A DNA stretch of 64,000 bases from Streptomyces sp. NBC_01754 (GTDB lineage Bacteria > Actinomycetota > Actinomycetes > Streptomycetales > Streptomycetaceae), in the NCBI RefSeq assembly GCF_035918015.1, contig NZ_CP109132.1:7006001-7070000 (forward strand), read 5' to 3'. Position 1 is the stretch's first letter, and every line of letters starts with the position of its first letter. Below the pieces are notes generated by a model. It was not told where the DNA came from, did no database searches, and worked only from the letters and a program-made list of their open reading frames with translations. This document shows, in pieces, positions 9,261-20,781 of this stretch. The position numbers were made by a program, and so were the translations under genes.

Positions 9261-9755
9261 TCAGGCGGCCAGGGTCTCCAGGAAGGCGGCCAGCTTGTTC
9301 CGGGTCCGCTCGATCTGCTCCTGGACGGTCAGCGACTCCTCGAAGCGCCTGCCCGACGCCGGCAGCTTCTTGCCCCGCACGTAGAGCGAGCAGTCGAGAT
9401 CGGTGCAGACGTAGATGCCCACCGAATTCCCGTCCCGGCCCGCCTGCCCCCGCTTGCGGGCGGTCATCAGGGAGACCCCGTTGCCCGGGTGCGTGGTCAT
9501 GCAGACCGAGCACATACTGCGGTGGAGGAAGCCCCGCTGCTGCGACGGGAAGCGCAGGGTGATGCCCACGAGTTCGCCGTGCAGCTCCGCGACGACATAG
9601 CTCCGGTCCGGAGCCGAGAGGTCCCGCCATCCCAGGTAGTCCAGGTCGTCCCAGGGGAGGTCGTCCAGGTCGCGGGGGAGCGGCAGACGCTTCGCCTCCC
9701 CCTTGGAACAGTTGACGAACGACGCGCGGATGTCCTGCTCACTGACGGCTCTCAT
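9261..9755 (-). CDS. FBP-domain protein (EF-G-binding, FusB-like zinc finger)
   Basis: The 164-residue protein matches the C-terminal treble-clef domain of elongation-factor-G-binding proteins (FusB/FBP type). The zinc ligands are visible in MCSVCMTTHP and in VCTDLDCSLYVRGKK. FusB releases stalled fusidic acid-EF-G complexes from ribosomes; actinobacterial homologues of this length lack the four-helix N-terminal domain, so a resistance role cannot be assumed. The protein starts at the ATG at 9755. The promoter region contains an inverted repeat at 9773-9791 that may control it. It appears monocistronic, convergent with the siderophore ATPase gene. Confidence 0.75.
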   Translation of the reverse strand: MRAVSEQDIRASFVNCSKGEAKRLPLPRDLDDLPWDDLDYLGWRDLSAPDRSYVVAELHGELVGITLRFPSQQRGFLHRSMCSVCMTTHPGNGVSLMTARKRGQAGRDGNSVGIYVCTDLDCSLYVRGKKLPASGRRFEESLTVQEQIERTRNKLAAFLETLAA

Positions 9756-9772
9756 ACCTCCGAGGCTAGAAC

Positions 9773-9791
9773 TGCCTACAACCTTTAGGCA
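9773..9791. promoter_or_regulatory. Inverted repeat upstream of the FBP gene
   Basis: TGCCTA (9773-9778) and TAGGCA (9786-9791) are perfect 6-bp arms with a 7-bp spacer, 18-36 bp upstream of the FBP start codon in an AT-richer stretch. The position suits a repressor site. No adjacent regulator gene suggests which protein binds. Confidence 0.5.
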
Positions 9792-9826
9792 AATGGTTAA
9801 CGTCTATAGGTCATGGGGGACCCGGG

Positions 9827-10219
9827 TCACGGCAGGTGGCCCGCGGCCTTCAGGTCGTCGAAGAGCAGCTGGTCGACGGGAGGCACCCTGTCCCGGTCGG
9901 CGTACGAGAACCAGGCCACGTCCTCGATCTCGCTGCTGGGGGCCAGTTCCCCCTGGTACTCGGCGGTGTAACAGGCCATCCGCACCACGGTGCCCGGGAG
10001 GCCCGGAGCAGCCGCCTCGTACGTCCCCGCGTGCAGGACCGTCCCCGGATCCAGCGAGACCGTCAGTTCCTCCTTGATCTCACGCACCAGGGTCTCCAGA
10101 TCGCTCTCCGACCCCTCCCGCTTGCCGCCCGGGATGTAGAAGACGCCCTTCCCCCGCGGGCGGGCGCACAGGATCCGGCCGTCCTCGATCCGCACCCAGG
10201 CCACCGTGTCGATCAGCAT
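9827..10219 (-). CDS. Nudix hydrolase
   Basis: The 130-residue protein has the Nudix box in the form GGKREGSESDLETLVREIKEEL, with the REIKEE core binding the catalytic metal and the preceding FYIPGG strand typical. Nudix enzymes hydrolyse nucleoside diphosphate-linked substrates; nothing here shows which one. The gene stands alone: the FBP promoter lies downstream of it, and a strong hairpin at 10371-10400 separates it from the TetR gene upstream. Confidence 0.85.
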   Translation of the reverse strand: MLIDTVAWVRIEDGRILCARPRGKGVFYIPGGKREGSESDLETLVREIKEELTVSLDPGTVLHAGTYEAAAPGLPGTVVRMACYTAEYQGELAPSSEIEDVAWFSYADRDRVPPVDQLLFDDLKAAGHLP

Positions 10220-10370
10220 GGACCGTGCCCTCTTCCCTCTCGTCCCGAACCTGGCTGAAGGACACTACCGGGGCCGGGGGGAGTCCTCCTGCCCGACCGC
10301 CACCGAGGTGGCCGGGCGGGGCTCTGCTCCCGGAGGGCCGTGGGGCCGCGTTCGAGGCGGGTGAGCAGCC

Positions 10371-10400
10371 GGCCGGCGGTTTCCGTGGAAACCGCCGGCC
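10371..10400. terminator. Strong intrinsic hairpin after the TetR gene
   Basis: GGCCGGCGGTTTCC (10371-10384) and its exact complement at 10387-10400 form a 14-bp perfect stem with an almost zero loop. It lies between the minus-strand TetR gene and the Nudix gene, within a 259-bp gene-free stretch (10220-10478) that otherwise shows nothing recognisable. A terminator for the TetR transcript is the simplest reading. Confidence 0.75.
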
Positions 10401-10478
10401 CACTGCCCGGTGCCCCGTCCCCGTCCCCACGGTGCGGCGCGGCGGGCCGTCGTCATCCGCTGCGGCGACGGCCCACGC

Positions 10479-11108
10479 TCATCGGGGCCCGGCCGGGAGT
10501 GCGGGGAGGCCGAGCGCGGGCAGCACGGCACACTCGATGTAGCGGACGAGGAAGCCCTCGCCCTCGTAACGCCCCGGGAGCAGTGGTCTGGCCCGCAAGC
10601 CGCCGAGCAGCTGGGCGGCGACGTACGGGGCCGCGGGATTGTCCGCCGAGATCTCGCCGCGCTCGACGGCGCGCCGGACCATGGTGTCGATGGCCGTGAC
10701 CGACGGCGCGATCAGTGTCTCGCGCAGTGCGCGCAGCAACTCGGGACTCCGGAGTGCCGCGTGGGTGAGTGCGTGCATGAGGGCGGTGTCGCGGTCGGTG
10801 CCGTCGAAGGTGGCCGCGACGGCGTGCAGATCGCCGCGCAGGCTGCCGGTGTCGATGGCGGAGAGCGGAGCCCTGCTCGTGCCGTGCAGTGCGGCCACGA
10901 CCAGCTCCGGTTTCGAGCCCCACTGGCGGTAGAGGGTGGACTTGCCGCACCGGGTGCGGGCGGCGACGCCCTCCATCGTCAGTGCCTCGAAACCGCTCTC
11001 CCGGAGCAGGTCCAGCACGGCTGTGTACAGCTCCTGGGCGCGCTCCGGTGTGATCTTCGACCGGCGGGGCGCGGGGGCTGACTCCTGTGCGGAACCGGGC
11101 GACGACAT
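10479..11108 (-). CDS. TetR-family transcriptional regulator
   Basis: The 209-residue protein has an N-terminal helix-turn-helix (ALTMEGVAARTRCGKSTLYRQWGSKPELVVAAL) of the TetR/AcrR type and a helical ligand domain with the tail LLGGLRARPLLPG. It is divergent from the DMT transporter gene at 11151, only 42 bp apart, so it very likely represses that transporter and itself. The ligand is unknown. Confidence 0.88.
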   Translation of the reverse strand: MSSPGSAQESAPAPRRSKITPERAQELYTAVLDLLRESGFEALTMEGVAARTRCGKSTLYRQWGSKPELVVAALHGTSRAPLSAIDTGSLRGDLHAVAATFDGTDRDTALMHALTHAALRSPELLRALRETLIAPSVTAIDTMVRRAVERGEISADNPAAPYVAAQLLGGLRARPLLPGRYEGEGFLVRYIECAVLPALGLPALPAGPR

Positions 11109-11150
11109 CTGCCTGCCTCTCTGGGATCTGGCTCGAGGGCCTTCGCCGGG

Positions 11151-12002
11151 ATGCTGCGACTACTGGGCCGTGCCGCCTGGTGGTCGGCGGTGGGTCTGAA
11201 CGCGGCCGGGGCACTGCTCCACGTCGCGGCGCTGAAGTACGGTCCGCTCACCCTGGTCCAGCCGCTCGGCGCGCTCACCCTCGTCGCCGCCGTCCCGCTC
11301 GGCGCCCGCGCCGCCGGACGCCGGGTCAGCCCTGCCGAGTGGCGCGGCACGGTACTCACCCTGCTCGGGCTCGGCGCCCTGCTGCTGGCCGTCGGCGGAG
11401 CCGCGCCGCACGACACCCTCAGCCTCGCCGAGGCCCTGGCCGTAGGCGCGGTGGCGATCGCACTCGTCGCCGTCCTCAGCCGCCCGGGTGCCCGCCCCGG
11501 CCTCCGGCACGCGGCGGCGTCCGGTCTCGCCTCGGGCGTCGCCTCGGCGCTGACCCAGACCCTGACCGTGGCCACGACGGACCGCTCCGGTCCGCTGCTC
11601 AGCTGGCGGCTCGTCACTGTGGCCCTGCTGGTCTCCGCCTTCGCCCTGGGAGGGCTGCTGCTCGCCCAGACCGCCTACCGGGGTGGTCTCGGCGCCCCAC
11701 TCGCCGTGGTCACGCTCGCCAACCCGGTCGCCGCGGCGGCGATCGGCGTCGCGCTGCTCGGCGAACACCTGCACGGCGGGGCGAGGGGGCTGGCCCCTGC
11801 CCTGGTGGGAGCGGCAGCCGCCGTACGCGGTGTGATCCTGCTCAGCCGGGCGCAGGACCGCAACGCCTTCGCCGCCGCCACCTCACCTCGCACGGACGCC
11901 GACCGGCCGCCGTCCCGGGGCGTCACGGCCGGACCGGCCACCGGGGCGTCCCGCACCGGCGACGCCCTCCCGCTGCGCGCGGAGGCGGTGCCCGGCCCCT
12001 GA
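11151..12002 (+). CDS. DMT/EamA-type membrane transporter
   Basis: The 283-residue protein consists of about nine to ten hydrophobic helices with EamA-like features: GALLHVAALKYGPLTLVQPLGALTLV in the first half and APLAVVTLANPVAAAAIGVALLGE in the second repeat. A 45-residue hydrophilic tail follows the last helix. Members export small metabolites or drugs; substrate unknown. It is divergent from a TetR gene and convergent with a PadR gene (35-nt gap). The start at 11151 is the first Met before the hydrophobic region; no strong ribosome-binding site is visible. Confidence 0.82.
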   Translation: MLRLLGRAAWWSAVGLNAAGALLHVAALKYGPLTLVQPLGALTLVAAVPLGARAAGRRVSPAEWRGTVLTLLGLGALLLAVGGAAPHDTLSLAEALAVGAVAIALVAVLSRPGARPGLRHAAASGLASGVASALTQTLTVATTDRSGPLLSWRLVTVALLVSAFALGGLLLAQTAYRGGLGAPLAVVTLANPVAAAAIGVALLGEHLHGGARGLAPALVGAAAAVRGVILLSRAQDRNAFAAATSPRTDADRPPSRGVTAGPATGASRTGDALPLRAEAVPGP

Positions 12003-12037
12003 ACCGCGACGCGGCGGATCAGCCGGCCAACGGCTGT

Positions 12038-12634
12038 TCAGTCCCCGGCGGCCGGGGGACCGCCGGCGGAAGGGCCCGGGGCGGCAGCCGTGCCCGGCCG
12101 CCGCTCCTCCTCCAGTTCCTCGACCGCCCTGGTCAGCCAGCCCGTCCAGAAGGTCTCCAGATCGATCCCCCCACGCAGCACCAGATGCCGCAGGCGGTCC
12201 TCCTCCGCGGTCCGCTCCGGCGGGAAGTCGCGCTTCTCGATCTCCCGGTACTCCGCCAGGCGCTCCTGATGAAGTGCGAGGTGTCTGCGCAGCTCCACGA
12301 CCAGGCCGGGCGCCCCGACCACCGCCGCGGCCCGCATTCTCAGCAGCAGCGGATCGCGGACCGGCCGCGGGTCCTCGGCCAGCGACACCCAGGCGGCCAG
12401 CTCCTCCCGGCCCGCGGCCAGCACCTCGTACTCCTTCTTCCGCCCACGGGCCGGCCGGTCCGCCGGCAGGACCCGGATGTGCCCCACCCGCTCCAGCCGT
12501 CCCAGTTCGCGGTAGATCTGCTGATGCGTGGAGGCCCAGAAGTAGCCGATCGACCGGTCGAACCTGCGGGTCAGCTCCAGCCCCGACGACGGCTTCTCGA
12601 GCAGGGCGGTGAGGATCGCGTGCGGGAGTGACAT
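12038..12634 (-). CDS. PadR-family transcriptional regulator
   Basis: The 198-residue protein begins MSLPHAILTALLEKPSSGLELTRRF, the hallmark winged-helix start of PadR proteins, followed by HQQIYRELGRLERVGHI and a C-terminal coiled-coil (Vir-type) region rich in Glu/Arg. It lies 33 nt after the FadH-like gene on the same strand, so both are probably one operon controlled by the perfect palindrome at 14739-14758. PadR repressors usually release on phenolic or drug-like ligands. A start at 12643 (MHRM) is also possible; 12634 matches the family. Confidence 0.87.
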   Translation of the reverse strand: MSLPHAILTALLEKPSSGLELTRRFDRSIGYFWASTHQQIYRELGRLERVGHIRVLPADRPARGRKKEYEVLAAGREELAAWVSLAEDPRPVRDPLLLRMRAAAVVGAPGLVVELRRHLALHQERLAEYREIEKRDFPPERTAEEDRLRHLVLRGGIDLETFWTGWLTRAVEELEEERRPGTAAAPGPSAGGPPAAGD

Positions 12635-12667
12635 GCGGTGCATCCTAGAGACGGCCCCGGCAGACCG

Positions 12668-16876
<4,209 letters not shown>

Positions 16877-16880
<4 letters not shown>

Positions 16881-18394
16881 CCCGCTCTCCCGCCGGCGGA
16901 CCGGGCCGCCGCCCGGGCGATGTTGCGCGCCATGCCGCCGAAGACGACCGCGTGGAAGGGGGACACGCCCCACCAGTAGGCGTGGCCCAGCAGACCGGCC
17001 GGATGGAAGACCGCGCGCTGCCGGTAGCGGGACCGGCCGTCGCCGTCGGGCCCCTCCTCGGCGTACATCTCCAGCCAGGCGAGTCCGGGCAGGCGCATCT
17101 CCGCGCGCAGCCGGAGCAGCCGGCCGGGCTCGATCTCCTCGACCCGCCAGAAGTCGAGCGAGTCCCCGACCCGCAGCCGCTCCGCGTCCCGTCTGCCCCG
17201 GCGCAGCCCCACTCCGCCGGCCACCCGGTCCAGCCAGCCCCTCACCGCCCAGGCCGGCGGGAACGAGTACCAGCCGTGATCACCGCCGATTCTCTCGACG
17301 ACCCGCCACAGGGCCTCGGGAGAGGCGTCCACATCCCTCTCGCGTACGTCCGTGTAGAGGCTACCGCCCGCCCAGTCGGGGTCGGTGGGCAGCGGATCGC
17401 TGGGGATGCCGGGCGTCGAGGCGGAGGACCACCGGGTCGTCACCTTCGCTTCGCGCACGCGCTGGAGGGCGAGGGAGAGCGCGGTGGCGAAGGAGAAGGG
17501 CTGTCCCGGCCCGTCGGGGACATGATCGGCGATGTCGTGCTCGTGGCACACGACCTCGTAGCGCAGGGACTCCGCGAGCGGCCGGGCGATCGAGGCCGGC
17601 ACCGGCGTGATCAGACCGACCCAGTGGCTGGACAGCCCGGGCGACAGCATCGGAACCGGAAGGATCAGCCGTCTGGGGAGGCCGGCGACCCGCGCGTACT
17701 CCTGCATCATGTCCCGGTAGGTCATGACGTCGGGGCCTCCCACGTCGAAGGCGCGGTTCACCTCCTCCGGCATCCGCGCGCTGCCGACCAGGTAGCGGAG
17801 CACGTCACGGACCGCGACCGGCTGGATGCGCGTGGACACCCAACTCGGGGTGACCATGACCGGCAGCCGCTCCGTGAGGTATCGCAGCATCTCGAAGGAG
17901 GCCGAACCGGAACCGATGATGACGGCCGCGCGCAGCACGGTCGTCGGTACGCCCGACGCGAGAAGGATGTGGCCGACCTCGGCCCGGGAGCGCAGATGGG
18001 GCGACAGCCGCCGCTCGGGGACGTCGGCGGGGGTCAGTCCGCCGAGGTACACGATGCGCCGTACCCCGGCGGACCGCGCCTGCTCACCGAAGACACGGGC
18101 CGCCCTGCGGTCGGTCTCCTCGAATCCGGACCCGCTGCCCAGGGCGTGGACCAGGTAGTAGGCGACGTCGATGTCCCGCATCGCCGCACCGAGGGACTCC
18201 GGATCGGTCACGTCCCCCTGGACGCTCTCGACCCGGCCGGCCCAGGGGTGGTCCCGCAGCTTCTTGGGGGTACGCGCCAGGCAGCGCACCTGGTGCCCGG
18301 CGTGCAGGAGTTCCGGCACGAGCCGGCCCCCGATGTACCCCGTGGCACCGGTCACCAGGCACCTCAGCCCGTTTCGGTCGTCGCCGCTCTCCAT
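16877..18394 (-). CDS. NAD(P)-binding SDR-like protein with C-terminal DUF2867-type domain
   Basis: The 505-residue protein starts with an atypical SDR/epimerase Rossmann domain (CLVTGATGYIGGRLVPELLHAGH, then VAYYLVHALGSGSGF and GGPDVMTYRDMMQEYARVAG), followed by a second domain from about residue 330 that ends in GLLGHAYWWGVSPFHAVVFGGMARNIARAA, the signature of DUF2867-containing oxidoreductases. Its stop overlaps the photolyase start, a common pairing in Streptomyces photoprotection loci. Substrate unknown. The ATG at 18394 precedes the Rossmann motif by 12 residues. Confidence 0.82.
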
Positions 18395-18540
18395 GGCCGC
18401 TCCGTTCAGAGTCGATGCTCCTCCGTCCGGTCCACGGTGTCGTGCTCCCGGCCGTTCCGCTTGTCGGGAGGCGGGAACCGGCAGCATCGAGCCGAGCGGC
18501 GGAGACCGCGAACCCGGCCGGGGCGGCGCCCTTCAGAGGC

Positions 18541-18840
18541 TCAGCGCGTTCCGGGACGCTCGGTCGCCGTGCCCCGGATGACACGGCGGCCCTCCGCGTC
18601 GGTGCCGAGGTCCGCGGGGGCGCCGGTGTGCGGGCCGGCCGGGGAGTCCTCGCACGGCACCGTGGGAGAGCCCGCGTGCGGAGCGGCCGAGGAGGCTTGG
18701 CCACCCTTCATGGCGCGCGCCTCGCTCTTCAGGATGCGGGCCGACTTCCCCAGGGAACGGGCGAGTTCGGGGAGCTTCTTGGCGCCGAGGACCAGGACGA
18801 CGACGATGAGGAGGATCGCGATCTCGCTGATGCCGAACAT
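18541..18840 (-). CDS. tatA: Sec-independent translocase subunit TatA/TatE
   Basis: The 99-residue protein has the canonical TatA N-terminus MFGISEIAILLIVVVLVLGAKKLPELARSLGKS: one membrane helix, a hinge Gly and a basic amphipathic helix, then a charged disordered tail. It contributes to the twin-arginine translocation pore for folded proteins. TatB/TatC are not nearby, as usual in Streptomyces where an extra tatA copy can be separate. Confidence 0.9.
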   Translation of the reverse strand: MFGISEIAILLIVVVLVLGAKKLPELARSLGKSARILKSEARAMKGGQASSAAPHAGSPTVPCEDSPAGPHTGAPADLGTDAEGRRVIRGTATERPGTR

Positions 18841-18974
18841 GACGACTGCCTGCTCCCCTGGTCGGCCTGTCCGTGTCGGACGGCCCGCTTCCCCCGGTCG
18901 TGACGAATCTACAGCACTGTGGAGCGGTGCGGCAGGACGATCCTGTCTCCTCCTGCCGCTCGTCGGCCGCTGCC

Positions 18975-19970
18975 TCAGTCCTCCCCGCCGCCGTCCTCGT
19001 CGCCTTCGTCGTCCTCGAGGAAGTCGCCCACCTCGTCGACGACTTCGGCCGCGACCAGTCCGCCGGCCACTCCGACGGCGAGCCCGGCCGCGCCGGCCGC
19101 GACGGCCGTTCCCACGCCGTGCCCGGAGCCGTGCCCGTGCCCCTCGCCGTGCCCGTGCTCGTCGCCGTATCCGTACGGGGGCGTGGCGTGGCAGGCCGAG
19201 CGGTTCGCGACCAGCGAGCGGATCCAGGAGTCGATCTCGGCGTTCCAGTCCCGCCCCTGGTAGTCGTGGTGACCGACCGTGAAGCGGCCCAGGGTGTCGC
19301 TCCCCTCGGTGAAGAACCCACCGCGTTTGTCCGCCTCGAGGACCACCTCCAGGCCGCCCGGCCCGGCCAGGAACGTCAGCTCGATCTCGTTCACCTCGTG
19401 GGCGTACCGCGGTGCGGGCGAGAGCTCGATCTCCTGGTAGAAGGGCAGCTGCTGCCCCGTACCGCGGATGTGGCCGAGCTCCAGGTCGGCGGACCTGAAG
19501 CCGAAGCCGAGCTGTCCCAGTGCTTCGAGGAGGGCCTCCTGGGCGGGCAGCGGCGCGACGGAGAGCCGGTCGAGGTCCCCCCTGTCCCGGGCCCCCGCCA
19601 CGGCGAGCTCCGTGCGGAGGCCGAGCACGATGCCGAGGTCCTGGCCGTACAGCTCGGTGACCGGCGTCTCCCAGGGCAGGGCCACGTCGAAGGGGATGCT
19701 GTGCTCGGCGCCCTCCGCGAGGACGAAAGCACCCGATACGGTGAAGCGGCCGAAGCCCACCATGCCTTCGGACTCGCCCCCCTCGTGTTCGGCCTCGACC
19801 CGGGCGAGGAGTTCGAGGGTGACGCTCTCGACGGTGAAGTCCGCGCCGCCCCCCTTCAGATGTACCTGCCCGCTCAGCGAGCCTCCGGGAGCGGTGGCGC
19901 CGCTCGTCAGCACCGTGTCCACGGTCGGGGCACCCACACCGAGGGAACCGAGCAGCTTCTTGAACACCAT
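18975..19970 (-). CDS. Spo0M/SpoOM-family sporulation-control protein
   Basis: The 331-residue protein begins MVFKKLLGSLGVGAPTVDTVL and continues with an arrestin-like beta domain (GGSLSGQVHLKGGGADFTVESVTLELLARVE), typical of Spo0M. The C-terminus (after about residue 255) is Gly/His-rich (GYGDEHGHGEGHGHGSGHG) and then strongly acidic, which could bind metal. Bacillus Spo0M modulates sporulation; the role in streptomycetes is unclear. The start has a good ribosome-binding site (GAAGGAG). A palindrome, GAACAC-GGTGAC-GTGTTC at 20001-20018, lies 31 bp upstream and may be a regulatory site. Confidence 0.85.
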   Translation of the reverse strand: MVFKKLLGSLGVGAPTVDTVLTSGATAPGGSLSGQVHLKGGGADFTVESVTLELLARVEAEHEGGESEGMVGFGRFTVSGAFVLAEGAEHSIPFDVALPWETPVTELYGQDLGIVLGLRTELAVAGARDRGDLDRLSVAPLPAQEALLEALGQLGFGFRSADLELGHIRGTGQQLPFYQEIELSPAPRYAHEVNEIELTFLAGPGGLEVVLEADKRGGFFTEGSDTLGRFTVGHHDYQGRDWNAEIDSWIRSLVANRSACHATPPYGYGDEHGHGEGHGHGSGHGVGTAVAAGAAGLAVGVAGGLVAAEVVDEVGDFLEDDEGDEDGGGED

Positions 19971-20000
19971 CGTGGCGTTCACTCCTTCTTCCGTTCGCGG

Positions 20001-20018
20001 GAACACGGTGACGTGTTC
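20001..20018. promoter_or_regulatory. Palindrome in the Spo0M/MarR divergent promoter region
   Basis: GAACAC (20001-20006) and GTGTTC (20013-20018) are perfect arms around GGTGAC, 31 bp upstream of the Spo0M ATG and about 80 bp before the divergent MarR gene. It could be an operator for either gene. Confidence 0.4.
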
Positions 20019-20099
20019 GGTCGCGTTTCTACACAGCTGAAGAAGCATAGAACCGGGACGGCGCCCGGCGGCTCAGCCCGGCGGCTCTACTATGGGCCG

Positions 20100-20594
20100 G
20101 TGGAAAGTACGGACGGCGCCCCGGGCGGGCCGCTCGGCGACGAGCGCGCCGCCCTCGAACTCCAGGCGCTCGCAGTGCAGCTCCGGCGCATGAACGGTGA
20201 GATCAACCGCCTGGTGCACTCCTTCGCACACGCGCAAGGGCTGCATGCCACGGATGTGCAGGCGCTCGCGGCGATACTCGACGCGGACGCCCCGCTCACC
20301 CCGGGGCGTCTGCGCGACCACCTGGGTCTGACCTCCGGCGCGGTCACCGCCTGTCTGGACCGGCTCGAACGCTCCGGGCACGTCCGGCGCTCACGTGACA
20401 GCGCGGACCGGCGTGTCGTGCACCTGCACTACGAGCCCACGGCCAAGTCGGTGGCCCGTTCGTTCTTCATGCCCCTGGCGGAGGCCGCCGCCACCGCCCA
20501 AGCCCTTACGGAACCCGGGGAAATGGCCGCCGCGCTCCGATTCGTCACCCGTATGAACGAGGCACTCACCCGTACGGAGTCCCCCCGGCGCTGA
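20100..20594 (+). CDS. MarR-family regulator, probably leaderless
   Basis: The 164-residue protein has the MarR winged helix: GLHATDVQALAAILDADAPLTPGRLRDHLGLTSGAVTACLDRLERSGHVRRSRDSADRRVVHLHY. The GTG at 20100 is chosen because no ribosome-binding site precedes it while a -10-like TACTAT (20088-20093) ends 6 nt before it, the arrangement of leaderless actinobacterial transcripts. The next gene is an MMPL exporter whose promoter contains a MarR-like operator, so this regulator probably controls it. A GC-rich hairpin (arms 20641-20647 and 20664-20670) follows the gene. Confidence 0.85.
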   Translation: MESTDGAPGGPLGDERAALELQALAVQLRRMNGEINRLVHSFAHAQGLHATDVQALAAILDADAPLTPGRLRDHLGLTSGAVTACLDRLERSGHVRRSRDSADRRVVHLHYEPTAKSVARSFFMPLAEAAATAQALTEPGEMAAALRFVTRMNEALTRTESPRR

Positions 20595-20736
20595 CCCGCG
20601 CTGACCCCGTGCCGCTCCGGTCCTCCACCGGGGTGTGTCCGCGGCGGCGCGGGCCCCCGGACACCGCCGCCGGAACGCCGGGTCGGGGCAGCCCTCGAAG
20701 GCGGCGGGACTCGCTGCGGAACGATGCATCTCAATG

Positions 20737-20757
20737 TTTAAGATATTCAATCTTTGA
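20737..20757. promoter_or_regulatory. MarR-type operator upstream of the MMPL transporter
   Basis: TTTAAGAT-ATTCA-ATCTTTGA is an imperfect inverted repeat (6 of 8 positions paired, core AAGAT/ATCTT) in a sharp AT-rich island 25-45 bp before the transporter ATG. Size, AT content and position fit MarR-family operators, and a MarR gene lies directly upstream. Confidence 0.62.
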
Positions 20758-20781
20758 GTGATCTCGCGTCCCGGGAGTGCC

